A stretch of DNA of 49,624 nt from Umezawaea endophytica. Its GTDB lineage: Bacteria; Actinomycetota; Actinomycetes; Mycobacteriales; Pseudonocardiaceae. How positions within the stretch are numbered: position 1 is the first letter of the stretch; every line of letters starts with the position of its first letter. A model generated the notes under the pieces. The model was not told the origin of the DNA and made no database searches. It was given only the letters and a program-made list of their open reading frames with translations. The stretch spans positions 92,534 to 142,157 of the forward strand of contig NZ_JANYMP010000005.1 of NCBI RefSeq assembly GCF_025061645.1. Reading direction: 5' to 3'. Positions 18,290-27,900 of the stretch are shown here, one piece after another. Both the position numbers and the translations under genes were made by a program.

Positions 18290-18802
18290 GTGCTGCGGAT
18301 CGGGGAGAGCTTCGTCGGCGACGGCGTCAACGCCGCCCACGTCAACACCGTCCTGGGGCACCGGGACGGCCCGGCGGGCACCGCGTGGGCGACCGCGCTG
18401 GCCACGCCCAGCGCCGGGCACGTGCCGTTCGTCGCGGTCCTGCGGCCGTCGCTGCCGGTCAAGCCGCTGACGCTGTTCGTCACGAAGGCGGCTCCGGCGA
18501 GCGACGCGCACGGGCTGCTGATCTGGGGTCCGGCGCAGGCCGGGATCGCCGCGGGCGTGGCCGACGCCGTCGCCACCGGGTCCATCCCGGAGGCCGACAC
18601 GTCGACCCACGTGCTGATCGCCGCGGTGTGGGTCAACCCCGCCGCCGACGACGCGGACGCGGTGTACCGCAACAACCGCGAGGCCACGCGGACCGCGCTG
18701 GCCAACGGCGCGGCCGACCTGCCGCCGCTCGACGCGGTGCTGGCCGCGCGCGACGAGCCGTCCAACCCGTTCTACACGCCCGCGAAGGAGAGCACCGCGT
18801 GA
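18290..18802 (+). CDS. fae: Formaldehyde-activating enzyme (Fae) family protein
   Basis: Protein of 170 residues matching Fae (PF08714) along its whole length: IGESFVGDG, NAAHVNTVLG, SAGHVPFVAVLRPSLPVKP, GPAQAGIAAGVADAV and the tail YRNNREATRTAL all correspond to conserved Fae blocks. The active-site His is kept (residue 17). Classical Fae condenses formaldehyde with tetrahydromethanopterin in methylotrophs; actinomycetes normally use mycothiol instead, so this copy probably acts on another aldehyde/amine pair or another carrier (inference). It starts at GTG directly after the lipoprotein stop and overlaps the next gene by GTGA, so it is firmly inside the operon. Confidence 0.9.
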   Translation: MLRIGESFVGDGVNAAHVNTVLGHRDGPAGTAWATALATPSAGHVPFVAVLRPSLPVKPLTLFVTKAAPASDAHGLLIWGPAQAGIAAGVADAVATGSIPEADTSTHVLIAAVWVNPAADDADAVYRNNREATRTALANGAADLPPLDAVLAARDEPSNPFYTPAKESTA

Positions 18803-19704
18803 CAGGCAACGCCCTGCCGACCGTCGGCTTCATCGGTCTGGGCAGCATGGGTTCCGGCATGACGCGCAACCTGCTGAAGGCCGGCTTCCCGTTGGTGGTC
18901 AACGACATCCGCCCCGAGCAGGCGGCCGAGCTGGTCGACGCCGGGGCGCGGTGGGCCGACACGCCCGCCGAGACCGCGGCGCGCGCCGACCTGGTGATCA
19001 CCATGCTGCCGACGCCCCGGCACGTCGCCGACGTGCTGAACGGCCCGGACGGCGTCCTGGCCGGGATCGCGGACGGCGGCACGTGGATCGACATGTCCAC
19101 GTCCGTCCCCGAGGTCGCCGACGGCGTCCGCCTGGCCAACCCCGGACTGCGCGTCCTGGACGCCCCGGTAAGCGGCATGTCCACCGGCGCGGCGTCGGGC
19201 ACGTTGCAGATCTTCGTCGGCGGCGACGAGCCGGACGTGACCCGGCTCCGACCGGTGTTCGAGGCGATGGGGTCCCCGGAGCGGATCCTGCACGTCGGCG
19301 GGCACGGCGCGGGCTACGTCGTGAAGCTGATGATCAACCAGTTGTGGTTCTCCCACCTGGTCGCCACCGCCGAGGTGCTGGCGGTCGGGGTCAAGGCGGG
19401 CGTCGACCTCGGTGTGCTGCGGTCCTCGCTGGTCGCCAGTCCGGCCAACAGCGCGTTCGTGGAACGCGACGTGCTGTCCGTGCTGGAGCGGGGCGACTAC
19501 GACGAGGGCTTCGCCATCGCGCTGGCGTGCAAGGACCTCGGTCTGTCGATCGACCTGGCCCGCTCGGTCGGCGTGCCCACCGAGCTGTCCGCGCTCGTCG
19601 AGCAGGTCTACCGGCGGGCCCGCGCCAGCTACGGCGACCGCGCGGGCGAGATGACGCCGATGCGGCTCTACGAGGACCTCATCGAACGGGAGCTGCGGCT
19701 GTGA
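18799..19704 (+). CDS. NAD(P)-dependent 3-hydroxyisobutyrate-dehydrogenase-family oxidoreductase
   Basis: Beta-hydroxyacid dehydrogenase of 301 residues. Rossmann motif GFIGLGSMG (residues 10-18), substrate motif DAPVSGMSTGAASGTL and catalytic Lys about 176 in GYVVKLMINQ are all present. Relatives oxidise 3-hydroxyisobutyrate, tartronate semialdehyde, L-threonate or sulfonated hydroxyacids. In this operon it probably interconverts a 3-hydroxy acid and its semialdehyde, feeding the next gene's aldehyde dehydrogenase (inference). GTG start overlaps the Fae stop; stop overlaps the next GTG. Confidence 0.93.
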   Translation: MTGNALPTVGFIGLGSMGSGMTRNLLKAGFPLVVNDIRPEQAAELVDAGARWADTPAETAARADLVITMLPTPRHVADVLNGPDGVLAGIADGGTWIDMSTSVPEVADGVRLANPGLRVLDAPVSGMSTGAASGTLQIFVGGDEPDVTRLRPVFEAMGSPERILHVGGHGAGYVVKLMINQLWFSHLVATAEVLAVGVKAGVDLGVLRSSLVASPANSAFVERDVLSVLERGDYDEGFAIALACKDLGLSIDLARSVGVPTELSALVEQVYRRARASYGDRAGEMTPMRLYEDLIERELRL

Positions 19705-21200
19705 CCACCGCTGAACAGGACCTGCTGGGCCGGGTGCCCACCGGGCTGCACGTCGACGGCGCGTGGAGCGCCGCGACCGGCGACCGCGTGTTCGCCGTGC
19801 TCGACCCCTCCACCGAGGAGGTGCTCGCGACCGTGGCCGACGCGAGCCCCGCCGACGGCCTGCGCGCGCTGGCCGCCGCCCACACCGCCCAGGCGGCGTG
19901 GGGTCGGACCGCGCCGCGCGAACGTGCCGAGATCCTGCGGCGGGCGTTCGAGATCGTCCTCCGGCGGACCGAGGAGTTCGCGCTCCTGATCACCCTGGAA
20001 ATGGGCAAGCCGCTGGCCGAGTCGCGGGCCGAGGTGGCCTACGGCGCCGAGTTCCTGCGCTGGTTCTCCGAGGAGGCCCCCCGGATCTCCGGCCGGTTCA
20101 CCACCGCGCCGGACGGCCGCAACCGCCTGCTGGTGACCAAGAGGCCGGTCGGGCCGTGCCTGTTCGTGACGCCGTGGAACTTCCCGCTGGCGATGGCCAC
20201 CCGCAAGATCGCGCCCGCGGTCGCGGCGGGCTGCACCATGGTGCTCAAGCCCGCCGAGCTGACCCCGTTGACGGCGCTGCTGCTGGCCGAGGTGTTCACC
20301 GAGGCCGGGTTGCCGCCGGGGGTGCTCAACGTCGTACCGACCACCGACCCGGCCGGGCTGACCGGCCCGCTGCTGGCCGATCCCCGGCTGCGCAAGCTGT
20401 CGTTCACCGGGTCCACGGCGGTGGGCAGGCGGCTCATCGCGGGCTGCGCCGACCAGGTCCTGCGGATGTCGATGGAACTGGGCGGCAACGCCCCGTTCCT
20501 GGTGTTCGAGGACGCCGACGTGGCCGCGGCCGTCGAAGGGGCGCTCGTGGCCAAGCTGCGCAACGGCGGCGAGGCGTGCGTGGCCGCGAACCGGTTCCTG
20601 GTGCACACGGCGGTGGTCGAGGAGTTCACCTCCCGCCTGGTGGCGCGGATGCGCGAGTACCCGGTGGGCCGGGGCACCGAGGCGGCGACCAGGATCGGGC
20701 CGCTGGTCGACGAGAAGACCCGGACCAAGGTCTCGGAGCTGGTGCGGGACGCCGTCCACAAGGGAGCGACCGCGCCGATCGGCGGGAACGCGGTGCCGGG
20801 CAAGGGGTTCTACTACGAGCCGACCGTGCTGGTGGACGTGCCGGCCGACGCCCGGATCCTGGCCGAGGAGGTCTTCGGGCCGGTCGCGCCGATCACCACC
20901 TTCGGCACCGAGCAGGAGGCCGTGCGACTGGCCAACGCCACCGAGTACGGGCTGGTCTGCTTCGCCTACACCCGCGACCTGGACCGGGGTCTGCGGCTGG
21001 CTGAGGACCTGGAGACCGGGATGCTCGGCCTCAACACGGGTGTGGTGTCCAACCCGGCGGCGCCGTTCGGCGGGGTCAAGCAGTCCGGGCTCGGCCGGGA
21101 GGGCGGGGCCGAGGGCATCGAGGAGTACCTCGAGACCTGCTACGTGGCCGTGTCCGACCCGTTCGCGACCCGGACCGACGAGAAGGCGGGGGACGTCTGA
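19701..21200 (+). CDS. Aldehyde dehydrogenase, succinate-semialdehyde type (GabD-like)
   Basis: NAD(P)-dependent aldehyde dehydrogenase of 499 residues. Family motifs: TPWNFPLAMATRKIAPAVAAG, KPAELTPLTAL, FTGSTAVGR, ELGGNAPF (general base Glu, about 259), GGEACVAANRF (nucleophile Cys, about 292) and EVFGPVAP. The GFYYEPTVL and FGGVKQSGLGREGG segments place it with succinate-semialdehyde dehydrogenases rather than CoA-acylating ones. Its partner may be the product of the preceding dehydrogenase. GTG start overlaps the upstream stop (GTGA); the stop overlaps the following ATG. Confidence 0.93.
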   Translation: MTTAEQDLLGRVPTGLHVDGAWSAATGDRVFAVLDPSTEEVLATVADASPADGLRALAAAHTAQAAWGRTAPRERAEILRRAFEIVLRRTEEFALLITLEMGKPLAESRAEVAYGAEFLRWFSEEAPRISGRFTTAPDGRNRLLVTKRPVGPCLFVTPWNFPLAMATRKIAPAVAAGCTMVLKPAELTPLTALLLAEVFTEAGLPPGVLNVVPTTDPAGLTGPLLADPRLRKLSFTGSTAVGRRLIAGCADQVLRMSMELGGNAPFLVFEDADVAAAVEGALVAKLRNGGEACVAANRFLVHTAVVEEFTSRLVARMREYPVGRGTEAATRIGPLVDEKTRTKVSELVRDAVHKGATAPIGGNAVPGKGFYYEPTVLVDVPADARILAEEVFGPVAPITTFGTEQEAVRLANATEYGLVCFAYTRDLDRGLRLAEDLETGMLGLNTGVVSNPAAPFGGVKQSGLGREGGAEGIEEYLETCYVAVSDPFATRTDEKAGDV

Positions 21201-21976
21201 TGGGCTACCAGGACTTCGGCCTGGACCTGTTCTCCCTCAAGGGGAAGAGCGCGATCGTCACGGGCGGCAACACCGGGCTCGGGCAGGCGTTCGCGCTCGG
21301 GCTGGCCAAGGCGGGCGCGGACGTCTTCGTGCCCAGCGTGGTCTCCGACGACGGCGAGACCCGGCGGCTGGTGGAGGCCGAGGGCCGCCGCTACGGCTCC
21401 ACGACGGCCGACATCACCCGGCCCGGCGTGTGCGCGGAGGTGGTCGACATGTGCGCAGACCACCTGGGGTCGGTGGACATCCTGGTCAACTCGGCGGGCA
21501 TCAGCCTGCTGGACGACGTCGAGTCGTTCGACCGGTCCAGGTGGGACCCGATGGTCGCGGTCAACCTCACCGCGGCGTTCGAGATGGCGCACGAGGCGAC
21601 CCGGCACATGATCCCGCGGAAGTCCGGGAAGATCATCAACATCGCGTCGCTGTTCTCGTTCCTCGGCGGCCGCTCCTCCCCCGCCTACGCGGCGACCAAG
21701 CACGGCATCGTCGGGTTCACCAAGGCCTACTGCGACGAACTGGCCGAGCACAACATCCAGGTGAACGCGCTGGCGCCGGGCTACTTCAGCACGAAGATCA
21801 CCGAGGCGACGCGGGCCGACCCCGAGGCCAACCGCCGCGTCGTCGAGCACATCCCCGCCGGGCGCTGGGGCCGGGTCGACGACCTGATGGGCTCCGTCGT
21901 CTTCCTCGCGGGCCGCGCGTCCGACTACGTCAACGGGCACGTGCTGGTCGTCGACGGCGGCTACCTCGTCCGCTGA
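21200..21976 (+). CDS. ygcW: Short-chain dehydrogenase, YgcW/KduD-like
   Basis: Classical SDR of 258 residues. Cofactor motif TGGNTGLGQAF (about 20-30), NSAGI, catalytic Ser in INIASLFSFLGG, Tyr 163 and Lys 167 in SPAYAATKHG, and the C-terminal DGGYLVR. From memory the sequence tracks E. coli YgcW almost block for block, including LFSLKGK, NLTAAFE, YCDEL and NIQVNALAPGY. It is also related to 2-deoxy-D-gluconate 3-dehydrogenase KduD. It probably oxidises a hydroxyl of a sugar acid or polyol. The start overlaps the upstream stop (TGATG). Confidence 0.92.
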   Translation: MGYQDFGLDLFSLKGKSAIVTGGNTGLGQAFALGLAKAGADVFVPSVVSDDGETRRLVEAEGRRYGSTTADITRPGVCAEVVDMCADHLGSVDILVNSAGISLLDDVESFDRSRWDPMVAVNLTAAFEMAHEATRHMIPRKSGKIINIASLFSFLGGRSSPAYAATKHGIVGFTKAYCDELAEHNIQVNALAPGYFSTKITEATRADPEANRRVVEHIPAGRWGRVDDLMGSVVFLAGRASDYVNGHVLVVDGGYLVR

Positions 21977-22008
21977 GCCACCCCCGAACCGAAAGCGAGA
22001 CCGCACCG

Positions 22009-23496
22009 ATGACCACCATCCCCGCCCCGACGCCGTCCACGGCGTCGGCGTCCGACCTGGACCGGGCCGAGATCGTCGCCGGGCTCGTCGACCTGCTCGG
22101 CCGCTCGAAGGTCGGCGTCGACGAGCAGGAGCTGCGCGAGGCGAGCGTGGACCGCTTCCGCAAGTACACCGCGGTGCACGGCATCTTCGACGGCCCGATC
22201 CCGGCGGCCGTGGTCCGCCCGTCGAGCACCGAGGAGGTGGCGGCGGTGCTCGCCTTCGCCGACCGGCACCGGGTCAACGTCGTGCCGCGCACCGGCCGGA
22301 CCTCCACCGAGGGCGGGCTGGAGACGGTCGTGCAGGACACCATCGTGCTCGACGCGTCCACCATGGACGCGATCCTCGCCGTCGACCCGGTCAACATGAT
22401 GGTCACCGCGCAGTGCGGGGTCCCGTTGCAGCGCCTGGAGGACGCGCTGCGGGAGCAGGGGCTGACCACCGGCCACTCGCCGCAGTCCAAGCCGCTGGCC
22501 CAGATGGGCGGGCTCGTCGCCACGCGCTCGATCGGCCAGTTCTCCACGCTGTACGGCGGGATCGAGGACATGGTGGTGGGCCTGGAGGTGGTGTTCCCCG
22601 GCGGTGCGATCAGCCGGATCAAGAACGTGCCGCGCCGCGCGGCCGGTCCGGACATCCGGCACGTCGTGATCGGCAACGAGGGCGCGCTCTGCGTCATCAC
22701 CGAGGTCACCGTGAAGGTGTTCAAGCACCAGCCCGAGCACAACCGCTACTTCGGCTACCTGCTCGACGACTTCGGCGCGGCCGTGGAGGGCCTGCGCACG
22801 CTGATCACCGACGGGTACCGGCCGTCGGTGTGCCGCGCCTACTCCCCCGAGGACGCCGGCCAGCACTTCGCCCACTTCTCCCGCGGCAAGAACGTCGTGG
22901 TGCTCGTCGCCGAGGGGCCGGAGGGCATCGCACGGGCCACCGGGGAGGCGATCGAGAGGACGTTCGCCTCCGCCGAGGCCGTCGACCCGCGGTTGGTCGA
23001 GGACTGGTTCGCCGACCTCAACTGGGGCCAGGACAAGATCGACGCCGAGAAGCGCGCCATGCTCGACACCCGGCACCTCGGCTACACCACCGAGGTGTCC
23101 GTCGACTGGTCCTCCGCCGCTCCGCTCTACCGGGCGGTCCTGCACCGGATCCGCACGACGTTCCCGCGCGTGGACGACCTCACCCTGCTCGGCGCGCACT
23201 CGTCGCACAGCTACCAGACCGGCACGAACCTGTACTTCGTCTACGACTACCGCATCTCCTGCCCGCCCGATCTGGAGATCACCGAGTACCACATCCCGCT
23301 CAACGCGATCATCGTCGAGGAGGCGCTGCGGCTGGGCGGATCGATGGTGCACCACCACGGGATCGGCAAGTACCGCACGCCGTGGACCCGCGAGGAGCAC
23401 GGCACCGCCTACCCGATGCTCGAGGTCCTCAAGCGCGGCTTCGACCCCAACGGGATCATGAACGCGGGCACCGTCTTCCCGCTGGAGAGCCCGTGA
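22009..23496 (+). CDS. ygcU: FAD-linked oxidase, YgcU-like (AGPS-related, HHHG motif)
   Basis: Flavoprotein of 495 residues of the vanillyl-alcohol-oxidase/p-cresol-methylhydroxylase superfamily. The FAD domain has VPRTGRTSTEGGLE (pyrophosphate loop), TGHSPQSKPLAQMGG (about 152-166) and GPDIRHVVIGNEGALCVITE. The C-terminal cap ends with MVHHHGIGKYR (His 447-449), the motif shared with alkyl-DHAP synthase (AGPS). From memory it is colinear with E. coli YgcU, with long identical stretches. It probably oxidises, or adds across, a hydroxy-acid or polyol substrate; what that is has not been established to my knowledge. ATG follows a 32-base gap, the only sizeable one in the second half of the operon. 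Confidence 0.92.
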   Translation: MTTIPAPTPSTASASDLDRAEIVAGLVDLLGRSKVGVDEQELREASVDRFRKYTAVHGIFDGPIPAAVVRPSSTEEVAAVLAFADRHRVNVVPRTGRTSTEGGLETVVQDTIVLDASTMDAILAVDPVNMMVTAQCGVPLQRLEDALREQGLTTGHSPQSKPLAQMGGLVATRSIGQFSTLYGGIEDMVVGLEVVFPGGAISRIKNVPRRAAGPDIRHVVIGNEGALCVITEVTVKVFKHQPEHNRYFGYLLDDFGAAVEGLRTLITDGYRPSVCRAYSPEDAGQHFAHFSRGKNVVVLVAEGPEGIARATGEAIERTFASAEAVDPRLVEDWFADLNWGQDKIDAEKRAMLDTRHLGYTTEVSVDWSSAAPLYRAVLHRIRTTFPRVDDLTLLGAHSSHSYQTGTNLYFVYDYRISCPPDLEITEYHIPLNAIIVEEALRLGGSMVHHHGIGKYRTPWTREEHGTAYPMLEVLKRGFDPNGIMNAGTVFPLESP

Positions 23497-24878
23497 CGGC
23501 CTACCTGATCGCGATCGACAACGGGTCGCAGAGCACGAAGGTGTCGATCGTCGACGAGGCGGGGAAGGTGCACGCGTCGGCCCAGCGCCCGCTGCGGCCG
23601 TACCTGCACCCCGCGCCGGGCCGGGTCGTCCACCCCGACGACGACGTGTGGGACTCCATCGCGAGCACCTGCGCGGAGGCGATGCGCGGCTTCACCGGCG
23701 ACGTGTCGCGCGTGGCCGGGGTCGGGCTGTGCACGATCCGGTTCTGCCGCGCCCTGCTCGACCGGGACGGCGGGTTGCGCGAGCCGCTGCTGAGCTGGAT
23801 GGACGAGCGGCTGGCGCGCGCACACGAACCCGATCCGGAGGTCCGGTACGTCACGACGTCGTCGGGCTACGCGACCTACCGGCTGACCGGGCGGCGTAAG
23901 GACACCGCGGGGAACTACCAGGGCGTGTGGCCGATCGACCACACCACGTGGCGCTGGTCCACCGACCCCGCGCGGTACGCCGAGGCGGGGATGGACCGGG
24001 ACCGGTTGTTCGACCTGGTCGACCCCGGCGACCTGCTGGGGCACGTCACCGCGGAGGCGGCGACGGCGACCGGGCTGCCCGCCGGGCTCCCGGTGTTCGC
24101 CACCTCGAACGACAAGGCGGTCGAGGCGCTGGGCAGCGGGGTGCGCCGCGACGACGAGGTGCTGGTGTCGCTGGGCACGTACATCGCCGCGATGACCACG
24201 GGCGACCGCCACGCCGTCGACGACTCGGGCCGCTACTGGACCAACTTCGCCTCCGTGCCCGGCCGGTACCTGCACGAGAGCGGCGGCATCCGCCGGGGCA
24301 TGTGGACGGTGAGCTGGTACCGCGACCTCGTCGGCGCCGACCTGGCCGAGCTGACCGCGGGCGCGGAGGAGGTCGAACCGGGCAGCGGCGGGCTGATGGC
24401 GGTCCTGGACTGGCTCGCGCCCACCGACCACCCGTACCGCCGGGGCGCGCTGCTCGGATTCGACGGCACGCAGGGCAGGTACCACGTGTACCGCTCCGTC
24501 CTGGAGGCCATCGCGCTGACCGCGCACCGGCACTGCGCCGCCATGGCGACCGCGCTCGGCCGGGACTTCACCGACGTCGTCCTGTCCGGCGGCGGTTCCC
24601 GGTCGGACCTGGTGGCGCGGATCTTCGCCGACGTGTTCGCCCGACCCGTGCGCCGCACCAGGATGAGCGACGCCGCGGGCCTGGGCGCCGCGATCTGCGC
24701 CGCCGTCGGCAGCGGCGTCCACCCCGACTGGGACACGGCCGTGCGGGCGATGGCGACCACGACCGACCTGGTCGAGCCCACCGCCGAGGGCGTCCGCGCC
24801 TACTCCTCGATCGCGCCGCGGTTCGCGCGGATCACCGACTTCACCGACCCGCTGTTCGCCGAACTCGCCGCGCGCTGA
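23493..24878 (+). CDS. ygcE: FGGY-family carbohydrate kinase, YgcE-like
   Basis: Kinase of 461 residues with the two-lobed FGGY/actin fold. The phosphate-1 loop is AIDNGSQSTKVSIVD; LLSWMDERL gives the substrate-binding W-x-D, TSNDKAVEALGSG the presumed catalytic Asp (about 206), and VLSGGGSRSDLVARIFADVF the ATP-binding C-lobe. RKDTAGNYQGVWPID, RRGMWTVSWYRD and GFDGTQ match YgcE of E. coli as I recall it. It should phosphorylate a polyol, ketose or sugar acid. GTG start overlaps the YgcU-like stop (GTGA). Last gene of the operon; a separate leaderless promoter precedes the next gene. Confidence 0.92.
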   Translation: MTAYLIAIDNGSQSTKVSIVDEAGKVHASAQRPLRPYLHPAPGRVVHPDDDVWDSIASTCAEAMRGFTGDVSRVAGVGLCTIRFCRALLDRDGGLREPLLSWMDERLARAHEPDPEVRYVTTSSGYATYRLTGRRKDTAGNYQGVWPIDHTTWRWSTDPARYAEAGMDRDRLFDLVDPGDLLGHVTAEAATATGLPAGLPVFATSNDKAVEALGSGVRRDDEVLVSLGTYIAAMTTGDRHAVDDSGRYWTNFASVPGRYLHESGGIRRGMWTVSWYRDLVGADLAELTAGAEEVEPGSGGLMAVLDWLAPTDHPYRRGALLGFDGTQGRYHVYRSVLEAIALTAHRHCAAMATALGRDFTDVVLSGGGSRSDLVARIFADVFARPVRRTRMSDAAGLGAAICAAVGSGVHPDWDTAVRAMATTTDLVEPTAEGVRAYSSIAPRFARITDFTDPLFAELAAR

Positions 24879-24906
24879 TACCGGGGTCGTCGGCGCCGCG
24901 GCTGAC

Positions 24907-24912
24907 TACGCT
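24907..24912 (+). promoter_or_regulatory. -10 box (TACGCT) of the SARP gene, leaderless
   Basis: TACGCT is six bases before the GTG at 24919, within the 40-base gap after the kinase gene. This suggests the SARP gene has its own promoter and is not simply the operon's last cistron. Confidence 0.45.
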
Positions 24913-24918
24913 GGATCG

Positions 24919-27900
24919 GTGAGCACCGAGCTGGCCCTGCTGTCGCGGGTGGCCTACCGCGACCAGGAGATCACCAGGCCCCGGTTGCGCGCGCTGCTCG
25001 CGCTCCTCGCGGGTGACCTGCGGTCGGGCTGCGGCACCGCCCGGCTGGTCGAAGGGATCTGGCCGGAGGAGCGGCCGGAGAACCCGCCGAAGGCGCTCCA
25101 GGTGCTCGTCTCCCACGCCCGCGCCCGCCTGGGTCCCGAGCTGATCGTCACCACGCCCCTCGGTTACCGGCTCGCGTTGGGCGAGGACCAGGTCGACGCC
25201 TCCGCCATCCTGCTCAGGGCGGCCTCCAGCGCCCGGCACGCGCGGGTCGGCGACCACGGGGCGGCCCTGGAGCACGCCGAGGCCGGGCTCGCGCTGTGGG
25301 AGGGGCCCGCCGCGTGGGACTCGGGCGGGCGCGACCCGCTGTCGGAGCTGCGCGCGGAACGGGCGTCGACCTACCGGGCGCTGGTCCGCGCCCGCGCCCT
25401 CGCGCTGGCCCGGTCCGGTCGCCACGCCGAGGCGGCCGAACCGCTCGCCGCACTGGCCCACGAACGCCCGCGGGACGAGGAGGTGCTGGCCGAGCTGCTG
25501 CGCTGCGAAGCGTCGGCGCTGGGGCCGTCCGCGGCGCTGGCCAGGTACGAGGTGTACCGGACGGAGCTGCGCGAGGAGCTGGGCAGCGACCCCGGCGCCC
25601 GGCTCCGGGCCGTGCACCACGACCTCCTCCAGGGTGACGCGCCCGTCGTCCGGCACCGCGTGCCGCACGACCCGAACCCGCTGCTCGGCCGGGAGGACGC
25701 CATCGTCGCGGTGACCGAGCTGCTGCGCGCGTCCAGGGTCACGTCGATCGTCGGACCGGGCGGGCTTGGCAAGACCCGCCTCGCGCACGCGGTCAGCCGC
25801 CGGGCGGAGCAGCGGGTGGTGCACTTCGTCGCGCTGGCGGGCGTCACGGCCGAGGGGGACGTGGCCGGTGAGGTCGCCGCCGTCCTCGGCGTCCGGGAGG
25901 CCGGGCTCGGGCCCCTCGCCCGGCCCGCCGCCGCGCAGGACGTCGTCGCCGCCGTCCTGACCGCGCTGGGCACCGGTCCGGCGCTGCTGGTGCTGGACAA
26001 CTGCGAGCACGTCGTGGGCGGTGCCGCCGAGCTGGCGCACGCGCTGGTGTCGGCGAGCGACGACCTCCGCGTGCTGACCACCAGCCGCGCCCCGCTCGGC
26101 CTGTCGTCGGAGTCGGTGTACCTGCTGCCGGAGCTGAGCCTGCCCACGGCGGTCGAGCTGTTCCGGCAGCGCGCGACGGCGGTGCGGCCCGGCGTCGACT
26201 TGCCGGACGCGGTGGTGCGGGAGCTGTGCGGGCACCTGGACGGGCTGCCGCTCGCCGTGGAGCTGGCGGCGGCCCGTGTCCGGGTCCTGTCGGTGGCCGA
26301 GATCGCCCGCAGGCTCGATGACCGGCTCGCCCTGCTGCGCGGCGGGGCGCGGGACGCCCCGGAGCGGCACCGCACGCTGCACGCCGTCATCGACTGGAGT
26401 TGGGCCCTGCTCGACCCCGCCTCGCGGGCCGCCCTGCGCGCGCTGTCGGTGTTCCCCGGCGGGTTCACCGCCGACGCCGCCCGGTACCTGGTCGACGACG
26501 ACGTCGAGCGGGTGCTGGAGCAGCTCGTCGCCCAGTCGCTGCTCAAGGTCTCCGACACCGAGCCCGGCGCGCGGTTCCGCATGCTGGAGACGGTCCGCGA
26601 GTTCAGCGCCTCGCGGCTCGACGAGGCGGGTGGCACCGCCGCGGCGACCGACCGCTTCCTCGCGTGGGCCCGCGACTTCGGCCTGGCGCACCAGGATTCG
26701 CTGTTCGGGGTCGACTTCTCCCCCGGCGTCGGGCGGATCAGGCCCGAGCAGGACAACCTCGTGCGGGCGCTGCGGCACGGGATCGACCGCGGGGACGGCT
26801 CGCTCGTCGCGACGACGACGGCCGTGCTGGGCGGCCTGTGGACGATCGAGTCCAACCTGACCCGCATGGCGACGCTGACCGGGGACCCGGTCCGGGCGCT
26901 CTCGCACTACCGACCGGACCCCGCTTTCGTGGAGGTGACCCGGACGGCCGCGGTGCTGTGCGCGGTGAGCGGTTTCCTGTTCGTGCGCGGGCCCGCCCCG
27001 GTGCGGGCCCTGCTCGTCCTCCACCGGCTGCCGCCCACGCGGCCGACCACCCTGCTCCGGGCGGCGGACGTGGTGATGCGGGCGCTGAGCGGGCCCGACG
27101 CCGACGAGTCCACTGTGGACGAGCTGTGCGACAGCGACAACGCGCTGGTGGCGGGACTGGCCAACAGCGTGGTCAGCTACGGCCGGGAGAAGGACAACCA
27201 CCCGGAGGAGGCGCTGGCCGCCGCCAGGAGGATGCTCGCGGCGTTCGAGCGCCGGGACGTCCTCTGGATGCGGGCCGTCGCCCACTCCCGGATCGGCGAG
27301 CTGTGCCTGCGGCTCGATCGCGGGGCCGAGGCGCGGCGGCACTTCCGCACGATGCTGCCGATGGTGGAGCGCCTGGGCGCCACGACCAGCGCGACCCGTG
27401 TCCGCTGGGCGATGGTGCTGGCGAACCTGCAACGCGGCGCGCTCGACGAGGCGGAGCACTGGCTGGAGCAGGTGGCGCTCGACGGCGAGGACGACACGGT
27501 CGACGTGCTGATGTTCGACTTCGGGGTCCGCGCGGAGATCCTGCTCGCGCGCGGTGACGTCGAGGCCGGGCTGCACCTGTGGCGCCGGGCGTCCGACCGG
27601 CTGAGGACGGCGGGCCTGCCCGACGAGGCGGCCGACCAGGGGGCGTGGGCGCTGGAGGTCCACGCGGCGGCGTTGGTCGCCCACGCGCGGCACGGCAGGG
27701 TGGACCTCGTCGAGGAGGTCGTCGGCGAACTGCCGGACACGCTGACGACGATGCTCACCCAGTCCGCCGGGACGTCGGCGACGCCCTTCGCGGAGTACCC
27801 CGTGCACGGCGCGGTGCTGCTGGCGCTGGCCGCGGTGCAGTTCGCCCACGGCGACGCGCGCGCCGCGGAGTCGGGAGCGCGGCTGACCGCGCTGGCCGAG

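Noticed and set aside
18290-18802. Reading the Fae gene as proof of methanopterin-based methylotrophy
   Set aside because: No methanopterin or C1-transfer gene is present and such pathways are not expected in actinomycetes; orphan Fae homologues are known to exist.
18290-24878. Sulfoquinovose degradation (sulfoglycolysis)
   Set aside because: No sulfoquinovosidase, sulfonate transporter or aldolase is present, although the dehydrogenases and kinase families overlap.
24841-27849. 1002-codon open frame antisense to the SARP gene
   Set aside because: Low-complexity composition and no motif; the SARP, NB-ARC and TPR features are on the plus strand.
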